Positions 22,438-46,974 are shown, numbered from the stretch's first letter. The stretch: DNA of 64,000 bases from Chrysomallon squamiferum (GCA_012295275.1 CM022672.1:7754884-7818883); one strand, 5' to 3'. Notes: generated by a model not told the origin, from the letters alone. Program-made: numbers and translations.

Positions 22438-22438
<1 letters not shown>

Positions 22439-22854
22439 ACATTATTATTTTATTACTATTATGAAGGAGCCGAGGTGAACGCAGAAGACATTAATAAAAA
22501 TACACCTCTACATACCGTCATGAAAACCTCTGAAAACAAGGAAGATGAAGACAGTTCAGACGATTCAGATGACGAATTGCTACCAGGATTAGTAAGATAA
22601 CAATACAGTTTTTTTCTTATCACAAAAAATATAAGAAATATTTTAAAAATATATTTTACATTAGTTTAAATAACGACCTCGTAATTTAAATAAAACCGGT
22701 AAACGAAATGAGACATTTTAAGTCACATGTCAGGTTTATCAGTTTAATTGTCAACTGGGTTCATGTTTAGTTTGAACGTTCTATGTTCAGCAGGGCAAAG
22801 AACTAATGAAGAATGAAAAACATGATAAGCAAGAACAACACAATTGATAATAAA

Positions 22855-22919
<65 letters not shown>

Positions 22920-22988
22920 GAAGAAGAAAGAAGAAGAAGAAGAAGAAAAAGAAGAATGAATGAATGAATGAATTTATCTTTTTGATTT

Positions 22989-23450
22989 TCATTCTTTCTT
23001 TCATACTGACAATTTTTATATATGTAGCTAAAGAGGTCACCTCAGTGTGCCCGCACCTGTTGTTATATGTTACTGAAGCAGTCAAGGATAACAAATGATG
23101 AAACAAAACGGGGTTACAGTCTAGTTTATTTCTCAAAAGACCAACAATGGACTTATAACATTTCATAGTCCAACAAAATGGGAGACTGAATTGTTATGTA
23201 TTACTGAAGCAGTCAAGGATTTTTCTGGTTGACAAATGCATGCATGGTATACATCTGGTAAAATTGTTCTGGACTATTCTCAAAAGTTCCATCACAGAAG
23301 TAGGTGTCCGCATTTGAAAGGTGTCTTAGGTTATTCTAAATCTGTAGCCAAAGTAAACCGAACTGTAACCATCCTGAACATTGGGCACAAATCAAACATT
23401 TACTTGAACGTTTGCCATTCTGTATAATTTGTATTTTGACCGGCGGGTTT
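22989..23450. mobile_element. Unclassified interspersed element, intron 14 copy B
   Basis: About 460 bp nearly the same as 36502-36970 in copy C, while the rest of the intron differs. It contains TTACTGAAGCAGTCAAGGAT twice. Copy A has unrelated sequence at this position. Both translated strands are broken or short; I recognise no transposase. It could be a SINE or a non-autonomous DNA element. Confidence 0.5.
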
Positions 23451-23607
23451 ATACTCATTTGTTACTTGTACATAGATATTTTATTCTACAATTCTAAACT
23501 CTAAATGAAATTAACTTTCATATTTTTCATCTCACTGCTATCGATATATAAATAAAAGAAAAAATTTTCTATCATCCCAGTCCCCATTACAAGATATTTC
23601 ATATTTT

Positions 23608-23663
23608 TCATCTCATCCATCTATATATCTATCTATCTAAGAATCTATCTATCTATCTATCTA

Positions 23664-23712
<49 letters not shown>
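23608..23712. repeat. (ATCT)n microsatellite forming the exon 15 acceptor tract, copy B
   Basis: The tetranucleotide run extends into the acceptor (CTATCTATCTACAG|AAA), so the pyrimidine tract of exon 15 is the microsatellite itself. Confidence 0.85.
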
Positions 23713-23713
<1 letters not shown>

Positions 23714-24032
23714 CAGAAAAGCTTCTTAAAGAAAAAAATCTTAAAGGAAAACGTCAGTGTACAACGTCGTATTCAACTGGCCACTCTCCTCTTGGAACAC
23801 GGAGCAGACGTCAACGTCAAAAACAAAGATGAAAAAACACCACTTGATGTCTGCATGAACCAGTCTTTGAAGAAAGCCGTCGAAGATTTTCAAACAAGGT
23901 TGTAAAGTAGATAATTGTTTTCTTTTTTTCGTTTTCTTTTTTACCCTTTATTTTTGTATTTTAACGATATATTGATTGGAAAATAAAAGTGGCTTGTACT
24001 CATAAATCTACAAACTTTCAAACTGTCATTTA

Positions 24033-24166
<134 letters not shown>

Positions 24167-24935
24167 ATAATTTTGGAAACAAAACGTTGTTACTTTCTAG
24201 TTAATGTTTCAGAGGTAAGACAGAGAGTGGTGAGACAGCTGAATGTTCTCCAGGATCTCTGCTCTGTTGTGAATGTTTCAAACGAGAGGCCGAAGTCCAA
24301 TGTTTATCATGTAAACAGAAGATGATATGTAACGAATGCGCTGAAGTCGTGAAAACTTGTCCAATGTGTCCAGGTAAATTAACACAAAGATAAAGTTGAG
24401 AGAATTAGTTTACATGATGTAAATAGCCGATATAATGATAATGGTTTTGGGATATATAATTACTGATATTCTGCTGATATATAATTACTAATGTTCTGTT
24501 GATATATAATTACTAATGTTCTGTTTATATGTAATTACTAATGTTATGTCGCTATATAATTGCTTGTGTCCCATAGATATATAAGTAGTATTAAACTTCT
24601 ATTGACATATAATTACTGTTGATATATAATCACTGATATTCTGTTTGATCTGTAATTACTAATATTCTAATCATATATAATTAACAATGTTCTATTGATA
24701 TGTAATTACTAATGTTGTAATGACATATAATTTACAAAGTTCTGGTGATATATAATTACTGGTGTTCTGTTCATATAAAATTAATTGATATATAAATACT
24801 GATGAAGAATGACATAGAATTGCGGATGTTCTATCGACATGTAATAAGTTGAGTCCTATAGATTTGTAATTACAGATTTTACATTTTTTAGTTTCAGAAA
24901 TTGGGGAAACTGCGGCATCTTCGTCGACTATGTGA

Positions 24936-26573
24936 GCTGAGAGAAAACAGAAGAAATATTACAGTGATTATAATTCATTGTGGAGATCCAGTGCATAAAA
25001 GACATGAGTGTGTAGATACTGTTGTTATCTCAAGCAGAGTTCAGTTCTGTTTCTATTCAGTAATACATCGTTAGAATATACATGAGTTTTTATCTGCTAA
25101 TGTAGCTATATTATTTTGGGATTTTTAATTATTGACTTTTTTGTGTGTTTTCAATGATTATTATTATATATATATATATGTTGCTTAAAAGAATGGTGGA
25201 AAAATTCTGTATATTAATGTAAAACATTCTCAACTTCTGACGAAAAAATCTTTTGAAAGGAATTTTCGGTTCACCTTTTTCGGACCTCTCCTTAAGAGAC
25301 AAGCATTTTCACAGACAATCAGACTTTTTTCATTATTTTTGTTTTTATTTTATTTATATAAATATTTTTGTTTAGACTTACTAACCACTGCAGAGGATTT
25401 ACGAGTATTCGTGAATTATATAAATATATATATACGTTTAGACAAATATTTCCTATATTTTATTATATTACAAAAATATACAGTCATAGAACTATCATTA
25501 ATTATTCACAAAATAATGTACTTTCTGATGGTAGGTTTTATTACTTTATGCCGGATTTACATTCTAGTTACACTTAAAAAAAAAATTTCCCAGTGTTTTT
25601 AAACTGGGTTATTTTCTAGAGACGATAACCGAAACAAGGACGCTGTGTCAATCAAGCTTAGAATGTAAAATATATGTATTTAAACCACTGTTTTAATGAC
25701 TTCTGTGTCGTCCGCTCTGTTTATATATATCTACGAGACTGTTTAAAACTGCGACAACTGATAAAACCAGAGATGTAAGCTGGTGTCCTCATAAATCAGT
25801 GTGAAATTTAACCTTTGGTGAATGTGATGTAATAATTTGTTGTTTGTATTTCTTAATGACTATTTTACATTATTTGTTGTTAGATTTTATTAATAACTGG
25901 GAACATCTTTAGCAATATTCTTAAGCCGTCCAAACATTTTAAAAAAATTATGACAGCTCAGACTGGGAGTTTACTAATTTGACCTGTGTTAAATGTAAGA
26001 AGGGAATGCGTTGTGTAATTCTAATGGTTCAACTAACTAAACAAAAAAAGTTGACTATCATAAGCTTTAATACAAGAAGAAAATTTAGTTTTATTTTGTG
26101 TTTTGACTTTTCTTGAAATAAAACATTTTTCTAGTGTGTAAATGGTGTTATAATTGAGTGAGTAATTTATGGACAATAACTATAACTATATATAGTTTTT
26201 TTCTTATTACACACACACACACACACACATATATAAAATACATACACATATACATAAACATATACTTAATAACCATAATCAAGAAAAACTCCACACAAGT
26301 CCGTAGATCGTTTATAGGTCACGTGACCACTTTCTGTCGTATTTAACTGTTTTGATATTTGTTTAGACCAGTTTTCTTAAACATGCAACAATCGATTGAG
26401 ACCCATAGGGACAAAAGTAAAAAAGAAACTAATAAATTTATAATAATCACAAAGCGTCAAGTTTGGAGCAGGTAGTACACAGGTCACAGACATTTTTCAC
26501 TTATAAATATTTACACATACAGTTCAGTCAGATTCTGCTAATCCGAACAACGAGTTTTATGATGAATGTGATG

Positions 26574-26657
<84 letters not shown>

Positions 26658-26940
26658 TCACTGTAGCACAAATCTATAAAATATAATTTGAAATATCAGA
26701 GGTTACTCAATTACAACGATAAAATTAGAATCATGCAAGAAAAACAAATGAACATAAATAGGTAAATAAATAATAAAGACGAATAAATAAATAGGTAAAT
26801 AAATAATAAAAATGAATAAATAAATAATAATAATAATAATAATAATAAGAAGAAGAAGAATAAGAATAAGAATAATAATAATAATAAAAATAATAATAAA
26901 AAAAAAATAAAACTACATTTCACCGTCCGTTTTCATTTAA
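24936..26940. other. Spacer between copies B and C
   Basis: The first 650 bp or so is duplication-unit sequence shared with the spacer after copy A. The rest is AT-rich, with an AC run near 26212, an AAT/ATT inverted microsatellite at 26571-26656 and AAAT-type repeats at 26760-26910. No gene seen. The hAT element of the A-B spacer is absent. Confidence 0.6.
26571..26656. repeat. (AAT)n/(ATT)n inverted microsatellite
   Basis: A run of AAT units is followed at once by a run of ATT units, giving a near-perfect hairpin of about 80 nt in single-stranded form. Confidence 0.85.
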
Positions 26941-27271
26941 AAACATGAATCACCAGATGAGTGGAAGCGGATAAACGCGGACAGCTACTTACCAGTGAGA
27001 AACAATTGTTTGATTCGTCATGTTCAGTGAGATTATTTATATTTATACAACTCAGTCAGACAAAGAAAGAAAGAAACGAACAAACAAACAAACAAACAAA
27101 CAAACAAATAAATAAACAATCTGTTAATTTGCTTCCGGTCGTGGGCTGTCTAAATTTAGCATACATTGACGGGTTTTCCAAGTTTTATTTATAGATTGCA
27201 GCTTGGGTTTCAATTTCCTGGAAAGATTTTGAAAATACATTTTGTTGAGAAAATCTGTTAATTTTATACAG
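26941..27271 (+). promoter_or_regulatory. Candidate promoter and noncoding first exon of copy C
   Basis: Conserved with 12936-13248 upstream of copy B. It ends at a consensus donor (CAG|GTAAGT at 27271/27272) that pairs with the acceptor ACTGTAG at 27601-27607, which leaves 15 untranslated bases before the ATG at 27623. Inferred untranslated exon; no TATA box assigned. Confidence 0.45.
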
Positions 27272-27622
27272 GTAAGTACAGATAAGTATTAGATTTAAAC
27301 AAACGTGTTTTGTGTAGAAGTGTTTAATTTCTATCCTAGTGTACAACGACGGCATAACTGTTTGTTAACAACGACACAAACGGCTTTTCAGATAAAACGT
27401 GACCGAAACTAAATTTTACTTCTTTCATCTTAACGAAAATATTTCACCTTAATTATTTTTACTTCTGTCTATATGTCTGAATCAAAATAATAAGTTAAGA
27501 ATAATAACTTGATCATTATTAAAAAAAAAGAGAAATATTTATTTGTATCTTATTTAAAGGTTACAAATTCAGTCTATAACATAAAGGTGTGGGTATTTCT
27601 ACTGTAGTCTTAATCAGGTAAC

Positions 27623-38268
<10,646 letters not shown>

Positions 38269-41200
38269 GCTGAAAGAAAACAGAAGAAATATTACAGAGA
38301 TTATAATTCATTGTTGAGATCCAGTGTATAAAAGAGACAAGTGTGTAGATACTGCTGTTATCTCAAGCAGAGTTCAGTTCTGTTTCTATTCAGTAATACA
38401 TCGTTAGAATATACATGAGTTTTTATCTGCTAATGTAGCTATATTATTTTGGGATTTTTAATTATTGACTTTTGTGTGTTTTTTAATTATTATTATTCAT
38501 TTATATATATTGTTTAAAAGAATGGTGAATAAATTCTGCATGTAAAATGAAAACGAAACATTCTCTACTATATGTAACCACTGTAGCAACTAACACTCAC
38601 TTATTAAAATCAAGCATTATTTATTTATTTATTTATTTATATTTATTCTATTTTTTTATTATTATTATTTTTTTTATTATTTTTATTGTTTTTTATATAT
38701 ATTTATTTCCATTATTTTTTTTAAACTTATTAAAACACTAATTTGCTAATCTGTCGCCATCTGTTTCTTTGTAAACATTTAAAGTTATAAATACAACATT
38801 GACAAAGCAATTTCCTCCTTGCTTCTCTCCGAGTTAAAAAAGCAAACAAACAAAAACTAACAAGAAATGCTATCCGCAACTAAGGTATAACAAGACAAAG
38901 CTGCTTAATTAAACCTGTGGTATTTAATGTGACATTTTAAAGAAATATTTGTTCTGGCCTCAAAAGAAGAAATCATAGAGAAATTCCTAGAGAAAAAAAA
39001 AATCATTTACGAACTGCTTGTTGAAGATTAACAACAACAAAAACAATAAAAAGAAAAAGATAAATCATTTTAAAGTGATCTTAAGTAAGGGAGGCAACTT
39101 CTGGTATCAATTTCCTGTGTGAGCCGCGCCCCCTAGCATTGGTCTGAGAACGTGACTGAGACGGTTAGGGGTAACTTCGGTCTTCATTAATCTCCACCCC
39201 AGGGGCAGATCTATTATGAATCTAATAAAGTTTAAGCTTTCGGGCCTCTAATACCCCAGAAGCTGCTTCAATCTGCATTTCTTCAAAACAATCATCAAAA
39301 TCTGTGATGTGTCTAAATTTTTAAAACCTTTCGTGGAACATTGCCATAGAAATGATAAAAGCAGTTACCCAGACCTCGTTGTTGCTTGCGAAGGCCACAT
39401 AACTGTTCAAGCTTCGTGGCCCCAAAATTGTAGATCCGTTTCTAATTACAAGTGAATGCACAGAAATACACTGCTTTAGAATTATTATTGTTGGTGTTGT
39501 TGTTGTTCTAACTTTAAGAATGCATTAATTAAAATATAAAAGTTAAGACATAGCGTATATACTATATTTATAAAATGCCACCTTTTTGCTATATTTACAT
39601 TAACATCTTCACAGCTGGTCTGGTCTGACAGTAACGGCCTGCAAAAAACAGACCCTAAAAGTATCGGTCACATAACTAAATATACACAAACCTAATGCAG
39701 ACATATTCATTCATTTATGATGGTTATTATTATATTACAATAAATGTTTATATCATATAAAATATTTGTATTACCCATCTATCTATGCATTATATATATA
39801 CATTCACATATACAACATACATATATATATATATATACACATAAATAAATATGTATGTATGTATGAATGTATGTATGTATGTATGTATGTATGTATACAC
39901 ATTTTCATACATACATTGTGTTATTAAACAGTTCAATATTCATTGTGTTATGGATTTAAATCTCCGTAAGAACTGATATCTATTCACTTTCTGATTGTCC
40001 TGGGATAACATTCGTATAACATAATGGCATACGAGGCGTTAATTATTTTGAAACGGTCGCTAATTATATATTTATATAATCTTCGTATGATACTGCCATA
40101 CGTTAATTTACTTTACCTGGGTGCTAATTTGAGACTCAAATGATCTTAGATAACCGAGGTAACCGAGATAAACAGTTCAATGTGATTTTCAATAATTTCA
40201 TATTTCCTTTTTCAGCTTTTCTATCGGAGCTTAATATTAAATAATCTGTGATCCACGCGTGTCGTTATAACGTTTTTTAGGCATACATAAACCTGTTTCT
40301 TTATTATTCTGCTTTATTATCACATTCTTTAGTTCGTTGGTATTTTAAGTACACCATTATTTCAAATACTGCTGCCTAATGCAAATAGCAATACGAATAC
40401 AAAAGACGCTGACGTTTTCACATATGTTTAATGAGTGTACAGTAAATCAGTTATGAATAAATGATGACAGACTGGCTGGAAAAATGGATTTTTTTCCATA
40501 ATCGTTATTGATGAACGCGTTCAAGCAGTAAATCTGCTGTGTGTGAATTCATAAATAAAATCTGATGACAACATCATTTCAACATATGAGTTTGGACAGC
40601 TTGGTATTACTTATTAAAGGTAGGTCTAACCTTTGCTAATAATAATATATGGCTATAAAGTAACAAATTGGCGAGAATATTTATCTCCGCCATTTTCTCT
40701 TCTTCTTTTTTTCTGTATTGATATCTAGACAGAGAGATTTTGAACAAATAGATAACAAAATTTAAAAGCATTTTACTTAGTTTATTTGTTTAATTTATCA
40801 TCGTATGTAGATTTACCAATAATAATTATGTATATTAATATACTACGAAAAGATAAATAAGAAATAAAAGAAAGAAGCGATAATAATGAAATCATCATCA
40901 AAACGCGGGCTTTTAAAGTAATTATTAAAGATTGGTTTGCTGCTTTACAAATGAAACAGCCATTTGTAAATATGTTGTTGTTGTTGTTGTTGTTGTTGTT
41001 TTTAATTTAGGCGGAGTTTTTATACTCTAAAACTAATAGTTAATCAGAGAATTATCTAGTGATAACAAGAGGACAGGATAATATCTATATCTATATACAT
41101 ATATAAATATAAAGGCATTATTACTGTTTCCTTTATATTAAATAGCGAATTATGCATCTATCCTTTAGCTTGTATTTTATTTATATATTTTAATATCATC

Positions 41201-41393
41201 AAAGACTTTTTACCGAATTTTAAAATATTTATATAACACAGAATTTTGTAAGATGTGTTTGTTTCTTATAACGGTCGTATACGTAAAGCAAACATTTGTT
41301 TCAGCTCTGTTCAGTGTTTAGTTATAAATCCGAATTACGAACTCTTGCAGGTTTACGTTCTTTTTATGGCTGACACAGTGTTGTTATGAAAAG

Positions 41394-41427
<34 letters not shown>

Positions 41428-42056
41428 TAACACACTGATATTGTACACGTTTGTTGGATTCATTATTGGTTTTAAAGAGGAAATAATCTATTTACTAGTG
41501 CGCCACCTGTTGGCGGAAGACAATGATTTAACAACTATTGAATAAATGTTATTTTTACGAATAAATTAAATGGTTCTTGTTTTGAATTTTATGTTAACGG
41601 TTAGCAGATCAATTATTTACGTTACTCGTAATGAGACTGCGAGACATGAAACAATTTCTGTCAGAGTTGAAAACAGGAATTAGTTTCAAACAGTCTGCTG
41701 GTGGGAATTGAGCATAATACCTATTATACACCATGCCTATACATCTAACTGTGAGAAATTTACTTGATATTCCATTTTGAACGTGGCCGAGTTCATTAAT
41801 AGATATTTTAATATGTTTTCCAAATCTGCGGTCTTATTAAATACAGAAACTTATCTACAAATTTTTTGTTCGGATGTGTTTAATTCAGTTAATCTCATGT
41901 AGTCATTAGTAATTGTTAGTACAGTACTGTAAAGTGCAATACTAAATATATTTCATACCTTTACAAACAAGGTTTTTTTTTTTTTTTTTTATTTATATTT
42001 TTAATATGGACCTGTTGAGGGATCTTTCTTTCTTTTATTTATTTATTTTTATTTAT

Positions 42057-42120
<64 letters not shown>

Positions 42121-42322
42121 TTTATCTTGGAAATAACAACACTGAGAAAGGAGTAATGACAACCTATAAACATCAGTTATATTTTATTATCAGCAAAGGT
42201 TAGCAATCAGTTAAATAACACTATGCATGTTTTTTGATGTTACTTATTAGTCCATTCATGGATATTTATTATTATTTTATTATTAGTGTCTTTTCTCTAA
42301 TATTTTCTTTTATTTTTAGACA
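38269..42322. other. Intergenic region, array end to first GPCR
   Basis: Sequence similar to the copy A and B 3' flanks continues to about 38570, marking the end of the duplication unit; AATAAA is at 38528-38533. The stretch 39060-39480 is less AT-rich, with GGGAGGCAACTTC and CCCCAGGGGC, and may be a decayed element, but I recognise no protein or RNA gene. An A tract lies at 41399-41423 and an (AAT)n run at 42058-42118. Confidence 0.5.
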
Positions 42323-43228
42323 ATGTTCTCAAATGGATCAGAGGCAGTTTTCGAAATCAGTTATGTCGTTTTGACGCCATTGTTTTCCATCCTCGTTTTA
42401 GCAGGCATCATGACCATAAGCGGGAACATTCTAATCATAATTCTTATTTACCGAATGCCGTCTTTGCAGAAACCAGTTTTCCTCTTGAGCGCCAATATAA
42501 CAGTAGCTGACCTTGTTTTTTCACTGTTGTCTCTACCCCAGTACGCGGCAGCACTCATCCTGAATTCTAGAACTCCACCTCTAGGTTTTGTGATGTGCTA
42601 CGTTCAGGTTTACTCGTCGAATGCAACCATTGCAACCACGGTCTGCTTCATGGCAGCAACATCAGTATGTCGAACTATACACATCTGTTATCCGAACGTG
42701 TACATACAAATGTGTCGGCAGAGGCCAAAATGGATAATCTTATATTTCTCAGTGTTTTGGATTTTGCCTTTGGTTGTGTGTGCCGCTTGCGATTCCGGAG
42801 TAAAATATGACCCACATAAGTTTATATGTATCTTCAAGTCGAGACTCTATCTGTACGTGTTTGGCGCAATCATCTACGTTCCTGCGTTTATCATAATGCC
42901 GATTGCTTACGGGAAGGTGGTTTATTCGGTGAGGCAGTCCAGAAGACGGGTAGACAGTCACATATCGGCCACGTCTGGAACTGTGAACATACAAAAGGAC
43001 AAACACGTGTTTAAGCTGGTTGTCGCTATCGTGATCGTGTTTGTGTTATCAAACATCATCCCTAGCGTTTTCTACTCGGCCTCGATCTGGTATGACTTGC
43101 GAGTAACCGATCTGATTGGCTCGTGGCTTGGCCGCTTAAGACCAACTGTTAATTTAATTGTTTTTTTCACCACTTGCACTTTTCTAAGAAGTATGGTTTG
43201 TAGTCAGTTGTGGATTTGCTCAAAATAA
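42323..43228 (+). CDS. Divergent class A (rhodopsin-like) GPCR
   Basis: Single open frame of 301 residues with seven hydrophobic segments; plasma-membrane receptor by family. Landmarks: N-glycosylation site NGS at residue 4; TM1 GN (N35, position 1.50); TM2 VADL (D63, 2.50); extracellular C92 (3.25). At the end of TM3 the usual D/E-R-Y is C116-R117-T118. TM7 has NLIVF in place of NPxxY. The TM3/loop 2 stretch CRTIHICYP is loosely like the NRYxYICHS of melatonin-type receptors. Ligand unknown. The ATG follows a pyrimidine-rich AG (TTTTTAGACA|ATG), so a 5' noncoding exon is possible. The C-terminal tail is very short. AATAAA at 43285-43290. The altered motifs suggest either a fast-evolving chemosensory or orphan receptor, or early decay. 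Confidence 0.85.
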   Translation: MFSNGSEAVFEISYVVLTPLFSILVLAGIMTISGNILIIILIYRMPSLQKPVFLLSANITVADLVFSLLSLPQYAAALILNSRTPPLGFVMCYVQVYSSNATIATTVCFMAATSVCRTIHICYPNVYIQMCRQRPKWIILYFSVFWILPLVVCAACDSGVKYDPHKFICIFKSRLYLYVFGAIIYVPAFIIMPIAYGKVVYSVRQSRRRVDSHISATSGTVNIQKDKHVFKLVVAIVIVFVLSNIIPSVFYSASIWYDLRVTDLIGSWLGRLRPTVNLIVFFTTCTFLRSMVCSQLWICSK

Positions 43229-43377
43229 TTACAAACGATATTATGCATATTTAGTGTTTGAGTCAACAATGTTTGATTATTATTAATAAAATAAAAAATA
43301 TTCTTTAATGCACTGTATACGGTAACTAAACGTTTTGAATTTGTAAAGTAAAATGACATTTATGAACTTAAAGAGTT

Positions 43378-43450
43378 CAGTGTATACAGCTTTGGTCACA
43401 TTTTTATTTTACCAAATAGTCTTTAATTCAGCCAAATTATATCGTAATTT
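43378..43450. repeat. Dispersed repeat copy 1
   Basis: Shares GTGTATACAGCTTTGGTCAC and the following 50 or so bases (ATTTTA-CAAATA, ATTCAG) with 62977-63050, 19.6 kb away. Family not identified. Confidence 0.6.
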
Positions 43451-43929
43451 CCATATAACTTTTTTTCCTTCTGTATTTATGGATTCATTACTGCCATCTT
43501 TTACTCGTTATAACCTTTTCAAAGATGTCATTTATTTATTGTTGTACGAAGACAAAAAGTCATACAAAGATTCTTTCTTGGTTAGTGTTAACTCCGGTTC
43601 CAGCCAGAAATGCAGGATATGTGGAAGGTTCCTAAAACAGTCCATTATAATCTCTTTAATCTGACTACTGGGTTTTTTTTCAAGCACAGATTGATGAATA
43701 GATTATTGGATGCTACTTTGGCGTGTGATCTATGGGTCGTGAAATTACTTTGGCATGTGATCTACAATTTAAAGACCAATCGACATTAAAAAAAAAAAAA
43801 AAAAATAAAAAATAAAATAAATCTAGGAAATTTCTATAAGATAAGAGCGTGTATAGCAGGCAGGTAAAGTAAAACAACAGATTTGTCCTAACTTGGATCG
43901 GAAATGGACTAAATGGGCAAACCCATAAG

Positions 43930-44142
43930 ATGTTGGCCAAAGATTTTCACAACGTGATTAGCGATGAGACGAAGGCAGTTGCATTTTTACGAAGAGGTGG
44001 CCTTGTAGATGATGAAGAAAATGTTGCACCATGTCGTCGTTGTGGTGGAGAAGTTAAGGAAGCTCGAAGAAAAGGGAAAACCGGCGAAATTCTGCAAACT
44101 TTACGTTTCAAAACTCGCGGCCGCAAAACTTCAAATTTGTAA
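43930..44142 (+). mobile_element. Merlin/IS1595-like transposase N-terminal fragment
   Basis: A 70-codon open frame with FLRRGGLVDDEENVAPC, then CRRCGGEVKEARRK, then a basic end. This is the pattern of the N-terminal zinc ribbon of ISXO2/IS1595-type (Merlin) transposases found in many animals. Only the first CxxC knuckle remains; the second is replaced (LRFKTRGRKT). No catalytic domain follows, so it is a fragment. Confidence 0.6.
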
Positions 44143-44303
44143 ACCTTTTAGTCCTTGTTCCTATAAATTATAGATATATAATAAAACGAAATTATTGTCT
44201 CTTCATTTCTGATCAGTATAATCTCTAATTTAATGTTAATAAATATGTAGAAGTGAGTACAAAAAAAAAAAAAATGAAGCTTTGTGTTTTAGGTGTATTG
44301 TTA

Positions 44304-44364
<61 letters not shown>

Positions 44365-46974
44365 CTTAAAACAATAACAAGCAGCAGAATTTATCATGTA
44401 AACTGACATTTAAGATTTTAAAGATGGTTTCTTTTCTCTCTCTCAGTTTCTCTCTTTTCTTCCATATTTTTTCCTTTATAATAAATTTAAAAGAATAACT
44501 GTAAAATATTAAAACTGGTGCTAATAGTAGCAATAAGTAGAGCGAAATACTTGGCAGCTAACTAGAAATCGCGGAAATGTCGACAAGAGGAAATAAGAAA
44601 ATATCTTAGATCGGCAACGAGCGAAAAATGTATGCGTGAAATTAATACCTGGATAAAATTACTACAACTAGTAAAGTTATAATAGGTAATCAAATGTAAT
44701 CAGTGATCTCTCATGCTAATAAGCACGTTACCAAAGTTGCAGTTTTGAGACGACTTCCAACGAGCATTTTAATATTTATAGTGGAGTTTATAATATCTGT
44801 AAGTATATTGTAGGAGGGAGGGGCGGGTGTTTTTCTGTTTTGATGCGTGCTGTTGCATGTGTATGTACATTTGTTTTTCATGTGAGTTACTGTATGTATT
44901 TTGATAATATGACTGACGAAGGGTTTGTTTTATTTTTATTTTTATTTTATTTTATTATTACTGGTGAGGAGTAATAGATGTCATTTTTATTTTATTTATA
45001 CATGTATTAATTTAATTTTTATTCTTCAGAAGAAAAGTGTACGACACTCAGTTATGAAAATGATCTATCTATCTTTCTATCTATCTATCTATCTATCTAT
45101 CTATTAAAGATCACAGAGAAAAATACAATGTTAGAAATGTATTTATAACTTTAAACTATGTCTCGCTGAGCCATCTAAAGGAACCAGCAACAAACAAGTA
45201 TTATATGTGTGTACATATAAATACATACGACGTTAATTTTAGAAATAAAATAATATATTATAATACTTAGAACTAAATATACTGTACAGCTGTGATGACT
45301 CAGTGCACTCAGGTCCTAAACCTTTTTTAAAATTTATTTTTTAATTTTTTAGAAATAGCGTACTACATACGAACGAAATATGACAAGAATATAATTCCAT
45401 ACGTTGTGTCGCGAAAGAAAAGGCAAAAAATATTTTTTTTTAAGTTTTTTTGTTTTTTTTAAAAGCTATAAAGCTCCGAGTACCTCGTTTGTATATCTTA
45501 ATCTAGCATGCTCCTCCACTCCAATCGCCTTAATTAAGGAATATTTCAATATAATACGCGTCAATATATCCCATAGAACGTCTACATAAAACAACAACAA
45601 CAACAACAACAATAATAATAATAATAATAACAATAACAATAATAATAATAAAAACTTTCATACTGCTAAAGCAGAACTCACTTATAAAATCCATTAATTA
45701 TAAGTAAAGTAAACCTTTTTTAGCAAAAATGACACACACATCTAATAAGTAAAATATATATATTTAATGGTACTACTATTGTGAAAAGATAAAATAAATA
45801 CACAATATGTTACTATTGTATATAAATTATATAATCGACCAAGTGCTAACTAAACCCTATTTTACTGATAAATCTGTAACCAAAACGTACTATACTGCAA
45901 CTGATAAAATTTCATCTTCAGATAATGAATAGTGTCGAATTGTTGTAGAAATAACTTTACTTTTATTTATTTAGTTGTTGTTGTTGTTCTTGTTTATATT
46001 ACAATACTGCAAATTTCACAATGACTTTATCTATAATCAAATAACTAAAATAATTAAACTAACTAAACCAAATGGTAGTAGCAGTTGCTTCCCTTAGATG
46101 ATGCAGACTTAAAACGTTTTTTTTTTTTGCTACTTTTGCTGCTGTTACAGCTTCATACAAAATAACGTTTAATAATAATGAATACCGTTTAAAACAGAAT
46201 ACCAGAAAACACACTGTGTGTGATGAATACTTGTGTGTCTAGGTTTGTGGATCTGGTCAGTAAAAGAGCGATACTACTGTTTAGGTAAAAATAAATTGCT
46301 GAATTGTTTTTCTTCCCAGTCAGTGTCCACGAATGTTTTACCAAACTGAGAGTGTACGTGCTGTCCTGTCAACAGAAAAATGTTAACAGGTAAGAATCAT
46401 CTTTATGTAAGAAAATGTAAGACTGGCAGAAATATTGTACTGAAATATTTTCTGAGTCATTTATTTAACACATTCAGGGTAGAATTATGTCAGCTAACGA
46501 GTTATTACAGAAAATACACTAACGGTGTAAATTAATCTTGCACGAGACCCTCTATACCTACATAATATATTATAAAATACCTCGCCATATCATTTATTTA
46601 CTCATCTTTTCTGATAGATATACGACAGATTAATTAAAGGTCTGCAAATTAATTTAATTATATGTATATTTTGTACAATAATTATTTAGTCGTAAAACTC
46701 GATAGAAATGTAGTGTTATTATTCTCTCTTGACAGTTGTCAAACAGAGCCTGTATAGTTACCCATATCTTAGATTTACACAGCTTGAAGGGGCTTGGTTT
46801 TTATGTTACACACTGATTCTTTCTAAACTCTTATCCAATAGACTTCTGTCTTATACACATTCATAAGAAACATCTCAAATATTCATGTCAAAAGTCAGCC
46901 AATTTTATTATCTGTTGCCGGACAAGAGTTCCACGACTTTTCATAAGGCCTCATTGTGTCTGATTCAATCCCGG

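Larger units (their letters stand above)
43229..46974. other. Intergenic region between the GPCR genes
   Basis: AT-rich. Contains the dispersed repeat and the Merlin-like fragment listed separately, an (ATT)n run at 44300-44363, an (ATCT)n run near 45063-45104 and an AAC/AAT run near 45590-45650. No other gene recognised. Confidence 0.6.

Noticed and set aside
39060-39480. Less AT-rich block considered as an RNA gene
   Set aside because: No tRNA boxes, no snRNA or rRNA motif and no convincing fold seen by eye.
43353-43664. 103-codon frame downstream of the first GPCR
   Set aside because: It overlaps the GPCR 3' flank and the dispersed repeat and shows no domain, despite a stray CRICG; not supported as a gene.
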